In this document: positions 32,019 through 35,624 of the stretch, in pieces
Layout of the letters: the number at the start of each line of letters is the position of its first letter
Numbering within the stretch: the first letter of the stretch is position 1
NCBI GenBank assembly: GCA_031406795.1
Contig: JANOHV010000265.1
Span: 1 to 35,624, forward strand
Source: DATDCY01 sp031406795 [NCBI: Candidatus Rokuibacteriota bacterium]
Lineage (GTDB): Bacteria > JAUVQV01
Length of the DNA stretch: 35,624 nt
Reading direction: 5' to 3'
Notes under the pieces: generated by a model
What the model was told of the DNA's origin: nothing
The model's database searches: none
What the model saw: only the letters and a program-made list of their open reading frames with translations
Position numbers and translations under genes: made by a program

Positions 32019-33488
32019 TCATACAGGCCGACTGCCAAGGGTCCTACTGCGAAGTCGCTCTCGCAAGCCGGATTGAATTTGTTTGGTCATTCCCCACGCA
32101 TCCGCAAAACTATGCAACAGGAATAGACTGCACAGAGCGCCCATGACCAAACCAATCCCGATCGAGACCATGGGTGGCCAAAGGTGCGCCCCTGCCATCA
32201 CAAGCGAGCCGGCCATTGCCAAGCCCCCCCAACTGATCACTGCAGGGCGTAGTGTGTAACCGAGCGGGACGCTGTCGCGTCGATAGAGGCGGTAGAGTGT
32301 GCCGGCGAAGGCTAATCCTTCCCCCAGAAGGCCAACCGCTGCCACAACCCAGATTGGCTGCCGCGATACTGCCGCGATGACAGCAGGAACTAGAGCAACT
32401 GCCCTCAGGATATTGGAAAAGAGTTGATTTTTTGAGTCTGCTCTCGCCAAAGCCGCCAGCGCAGGTGCAACGCGCAATAAGCGAAAACTATTGGCAGCCG
32501 AAAGCCAAGCGAGAAGAACACCGCCGCCGGCATATTTAACGCCATAAACAAGGGTCATGAACGCCTCCGCGCCGACGACGAGCGTGAGAGCGTAGAGAAC
32601 CGCGAACGCGGCGACAAACTGCGCACTGAGCAGATATTTTCGGCGAAATGCGTCCGAATCGTCTTGAACCCTCGCTAGTACCGGCAGCATAATAGAACTT
32701 ATGACATTAATAAACATGCTTCCTGGTATAAGTGTCAGTGAAGCGGCGGCCGCATAGACTGCTAAGTCACCCATAGAGTAATTAACCCCAACCAGCACTT
32801 GGTCGCCTTGCAGCACCCCGAACATCAGCAAGCTGTTTAAGATGAGCGGCCACCCAAAAACAACAATCCGCTTTGCATACTTGCGGACCATACTCCAGCG
32901 GTAGGACCGCTCGGCGAAAAAATGTGATGCCATGAGGGAAAGAATCGCTTTGGCCACTAGGAGAACAAGAACAACCCGATAATCGCCAAGCCAGATACCC
33001 AACGGGAATACTGCAAGCGTAATAAGTACTTGGGGGATAACATCCGACATGACCCCGGGCAGAAATTTTAGCTCACGCGCCATTCGTCGCACGTCGAGAT
33101 TCTCAAATCCCTTGCACAAGGGCAAAATTGCTAACCACTGAAAGGCCCAGACACGATCCTCGACTTTGAGTACTGTGGCAATCGGTGCTGCCATAACTAG
33201 AATGACCAAAACACTTACCATACCTGCAAGAAATTGGATGAACTGTGCAGTAGCCAAGAACTGAGGTCGGTCGCCATCCCTATCTTGAACCACCAGTTGC
33301 CCGATGGCCATCTTGCCGGCCATTTCCAGCAGTGACACAAACAATGCGAAGCTCGCTGCAACGCCAAAGTCTACCTTCGTCAGAAGGCGCGCCAGAAGCA
33401 TGTTCCGCAGGAACGATGCACCGTAGCCCAAGGCTTCGCCAAAGGCGAGGACCACGGATGCACGCCATATTGTATTTTGAGATTTCAC
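32019..33488 (-). CDS. wzx: Wzx-type polysaccharide flippase
   Basis: An inner-membrane transporter of the MOP superfamily that flips the lipid-linked repeat unit. From the GTG at 33488 the protein has about 489 residues and 12-14 hydrophobic helices, starting [20 protein letters not shown] then [15 protein letters not shown], the family's opening motif, and [21 protein letters not shown] in the middle. A longer form from TTG 33560 adds 24 polar residues that the family does not need. It is less GC-rich than the left half of the window, as usual for serotype-type genes. It precedes the acyltransferase and FrhB genes. Confidence 0.9.
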   Translation of the reverse strand: MKSQNTIWRASVVLAFGEALGYGASFLRNMLLARLLTKVDFGVAASFALFVSLLEMAGKMAIGQLVVQDRDGDRPQFLATAQFIQFLAGMVSVLVILVMAAPIATVLKVEDRVWAFQWLAILPLCKGFENLDVRRMARELKFLPGVMSDVIPQVLITLAVFPLGIWLGDYRVVLVLLVAKAILSLMASHFFAERSYRWSMVRKYAKRIVVFGWPLILNSLLMFGVLQGDQVLVGVNYSMGDLAVYAAAASLTLIPGSMFINVISSIMLPVLARVQDDSDAFRRKYLLSAQFVAAFAVLYALTLVVGAEAFMTLVYGVKYAGGGVLLAWLSAANSFRLLRVAPALAALARADSKNQLFSNILRAVALVPAVIAAVSRQPIWVVAAVGLLGEGLAFAGTLYRLYRRDSVPLGYTLRPAVISWGGLAMAGSLVMAGAHLWPPMVSIGIGLVMGALCSLFLLHSFADAWGMTKQIQSGLRERLRSRTLGSRPV

Positions 33489-33859
33489 TTTACACCATAT
33501 TCGGTTGTCAGAGTATTCCTTGCGTGGCACTACCCTGGAGCAAGTTACTCTGTTGGCCAAAAATCAGCTTACATCCGAGTTGAGGTTCCCGGCTGCATAG
33601 AGATAAGGTCGTCGCACGGAAGTTGTTTGACCAAGTGGGCCTCCCGGGACGACCGTCGTGGTAGTTTCGGACGGGCCTGCTGAAATTCCTGCACGGCGGT
33701 ACGATTATTCAACAGAACTAGCGATTTCTAACCGACAGTTGCATTGCTATATACAATAGGGACCGTAATTGAAACTTCCTACCACAAATATCGAGCAGAC
33801 ATTTTCCGGCGGAGATCGAGAATAGACCTCAAACACAAGTCTAGCGCGGGGAAGTCCGA
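33489..33859. other. Intergenic stretch upstream of wzx
   Basis: No gene is recognisable between wzx and the beta-helix gene. A TATATA word at about 33749 on the minus strand, with TTTCAA upstream, could be a promoter for wzx; weak. If wzx starts at 33560 the gap is 299 bases. Confidence 0.4.
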
Positions 33860-35254
33860 CTATTGCGATCTAAGCCCCTTTGGCGGGTTAATAGACGAAG
33901 ATTTAGGAGGTGGTGCTATGATGACAAACTCATATGCACCAATGTCCCACGCGGCACCTTGAGGCCGGGACGTCCCGGCGATATCAACTGCATATGCCAA
34001 GTCTAATTCCATTCCTCGATCGATGGCTTCAACTGTCGGCAAAAGACTGAAATCTCTTGGGGCGTCCACAAATGGTGCCCTCGTGCCATTGATCTGTCCC
34101 TTCTCCGCCGCGGGAACATTACCACCAGTGTTACCAAAGTAGAAATTGTTGGTCGAATTCGCGTTACCGTTAGGGAACTGAAAATCGCAGTTCACGTAAA
34201 TGTTGTTCCTGTTTTCCGGATTCGTGATGACGTCTCCCATCATCCAGTAATTCGGGTTCTTGACATTGTAGAAGGTATTATTATAGCTTAAGACATTCGA
34301 TTGAGATGTACCCTCCCTCCCGAACACCGCGGCCGGCGAATAGCTGTACCTTATGTTGTCGGTAGACCACAACACATTCCCATAGAAGAAAATGTCCGAG
34401 TACATCCCGGAATTGGAGCCCAAAAGCGCCAAGGCCGCCGTGCCGGCGATGTCCACAAACTGGTTGTATCTGACCGTTATTCCACGCATGGGAGGCCCAC
34501 TGAGTTGAATAGCTTGGCCGTGAATGTTGGGATCCCCCGGATGGAGACGCTCGATCCTGTTGTGCTCGACGAGCGTGTCTCCGACATTCTGAGAGAGCGT
34601 AATTCCGTTACGACTCAGATCATGAATGTACAGATAGCGCACATGGATACCACTGGTCGGGGCGGTGTTGTTATTGTAGAAACCATCGTTGGCGTAAAGG
34701 ATATCCTCGCCGCAGTGCTGGACCTCGATGTGCGATACGTGGACGTTACCTGTGTTGGCGGCGACATAAATACCCACCGCGGGAAAAGTGTAACAGTCCT
34801 GGACGATCACCTTGAAGCCGTGCCCCGAATTTTCGCTCCCAGTGAGCCCGTCGACGACGATGTACGGACTATATATATTGATCCGCCCGTTGATGACACT
34901 CTGTGCCCCGTAGGCATCATTCCAGCCATCGTCCGTTCCGTGCGATGACACAGTGGCTTTTTTTACATGAATCCAAGTCGACCCCGACGCCGCCCGGTTA
35001 ATTGTCAAGTTGCCAATGTATGTGCCGCCGCCGACATAATAGGTATCCCCACGCGCCCACACTACAGAGGAAAAAGACGACCACGCATTACTCCAGTCAG
35101 TGCCGTCACCTCTCCCCAACGCCCCAACCGAAATGTAGTGATCTGCCGCGTGAGAAAGAGTAGTAGTAAAACATAACGCCCCGGCCAGCAAGAACAGAAG
35201 CACGCCGACACACCTTAAAGCACATGCCCGACCGTCAAACCCGACCTTGCTCAT
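33860..35254 (-). CDS. Secreted right-handed parallel beta-helix protein
   Basis: A 464-residue exported protein. A signal peptide (about 1-36) ends SHAAD. The body is built of beta-helix coils with regular NxxxxNxI-type turns (for example HDLSRNGITLSQNVGDTLVE and GITVRYNQFVDI), as in pectate-lyase-like enzymes. Near the end WDIGAYEF is the block seen in choice-of-anchor Q proteins. The tail is Pro/Ser-rich (APPPKSSSINPP) and charged, with no PEP-CTERM-like helix. It could trim or bind the exported polymer; no catalytic residues can be named. It is oriented with wzx and the downstream genes but separated from wzx by about 300 bases. Confidence 0.82.
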   Translation of the reverse strand: MSKVGFDGRACALRCVGVLLFLLAGALCFTTTLSHAADHYISVGALGRGDGTDWSNAWSSFSSVVWARGDTYYVGGGTYIGNLTINRAASGSTWIHVKKATVSSHGTDDGWNDAYGAQSVINGRINIYSPYIVVDGLTGSENSGHGFKVIVQDCYTFPAVGIYVAANTGNVHVSHIEVQHCGEDILYANDGFYNNNTAPTSGIHVRYLYIHDLSRNGITLSQNVGDTLVEHNRIERLHPGDPNIHGQAIQLSGPPMRGITVRYNQFVDIAGTAALALLGSNSGMYSDIFFYGNVLWSTDNIRYSYSPAAVFGREGTSQSNVLSYNNTFYNVKNPNYWMMGDVITNPENRNNIYVNCDFQFPNGNANSTNNFYFGNTGGNVPAAEKGQINGTRAPFVDAPRDFSLLPTVEAIDRGMELDLAYAVDIAGTSRPQGAAWDIGAYEFVIIAPPPKSSSINPPKGLRSQ

Positions 35255-35365
35255 TTGTCGTCGCCCCGCTTTCCCCTACCTCTAATTTTACATCACGGCC
35301 TAACAATGCCGTGACGAATATCACACCAGACCCGACGAGCGTAAAGCCCCACGTCTATGTTGATC

Positions 35366-35624
35366 TCAACCTGCCTGATTCACGGAAAACTCCGCTGACA
35401 AGGTTGTCACCTCGTGCCTAATAGAATATTTGTACAAAGCGGCAAACATGGCAAGCAGCAGATACCAGGAGACGTTTATCTGGTCGAAGTAAGCAACCGA
35501 CATGAAAGTGACAACATGCCCGAACAAGGAGCAGCCTACCGCCCATACCAAGAACCGTTCAGAGAACGGCCAATCGACGCGATCCCTGACAATCCTCCCA
35601 ACAGCCTTGAAGCACCTGACTATG
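35366..35624 (-). CDS. Integral membrane protein, C-terminal part (possible Wzy/O-antigen ligase type)
   Basis: The last 85 codons of a gene that enters from the right edge. The visible part has two hydrophobic segments (FLVWAVGCSLFGHVVTFMSV and WYLLLAMFAALY) separated by AYFDQINVS. A short loop plus two helices at the C-terminus, in an EPS locus that otherwise lacks a polymerase, would fit the end of a Wzy or O-antigen ligase-like protein. Too little is present to be sure. Confidence 0.55.
   Translation of the reverse strand, partial: IVRCFKAVGRIVRDRVDWPFSERFLVWAVGCSLFGHVVTFMSVAYFDQINVSWYLLLAMFAALYKYSIRHEVTTLSAEFSVNQAG

Noticed and set aside
33860-33950. Sorting signal at the end of the beta-helix protein
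   Set aside because: The C-terminal tail is Pro/Ser-rich and charged, without the hydrophobic helix that PEP-CTERM-type signals need.

Overview
The window is high-GC DNA from a Gram-negative bacterium. Its backbone is an extracellular polysaccharide (EPS) locus of the exosortase (XrtA/PEP-CTERM) type: chain-length protein, tyrosine autokinase, polyprenyl glycosylphosphotransferase, export proteins, outer-membrane barrel, exosortase and a PrsK-like kinase. Such loci are known from beta- and gammaproteobacteria and from Desulfobacterota/Desulfuromonadota-like lineages. Sequence alone does not fix the taxon; a delta-type or related environmental lineage is my guess.

Layout. 1-1100: three small housekeeping genes on the minus strand (RRM protein, ACT-domain protein, SEC-C protein). 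1183-1338: first copy of a MITE-like repeat, followed by an AT-rich gap. 1778-5818 (minus): ybbA-ybbP-tesA, directly downstream of the EPS genes. 5826-17016 (minus): main EPS transcription unit, reading right to left: membrane-anchored receiver, sugar transferase, giant FIST/PAS histidine kinase, two export (OPX) proteins, outer-membrane barrel, a repeat-filled gap, chain-length protein, tyrosine kinase. 17279-19348 (minus): PocR-GAF-GGDEF diguanylate cyclase. 19728-20759 (plus): galE. 20715-25258: toxin-antitoxin and scar region with HepT/MntA, two permuted pieces of a vapC gene around a DUF4143 ATPase, a DIP1984-like gene, a hipA fragment and Phd/PemK. 25341-28849 (minus): exosortase, PrsK, second membrane-anchored receiver. 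28791-29939 (plus): LamG-VanZ protein. 29970-35624 (minus): variable sugar-assembly genes (partial membrane protein, secreted beta-helix protein, Wzx flippase, LbH acyltransferase, FrhB-like protein), less GC-rich than the rest.

How the genes may work together. The sugar transferase would load the first sugar on undecaprenyl phosphate, Wzx would flip the unit, Wzz and the tyrosine kinase would set length, and the OPX proteins plus the separate barrel would export the polymer. GalE would supply UDP-galactose. Control looks unusual. Instead of the sigma54 activator PrsR that normally follows PrsK, the locus has two 156-residue receivers, about 70% identical, each consisting of a complete REC domain and a C-terminal transmembrane helix. 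One lies next to PrsK. The other opens the EPS operon that also encodes a histidine kinase whose ATPase domain is split by a degenerate receiver domain. These two architectures are the best candidates for an undescribed signalling system.
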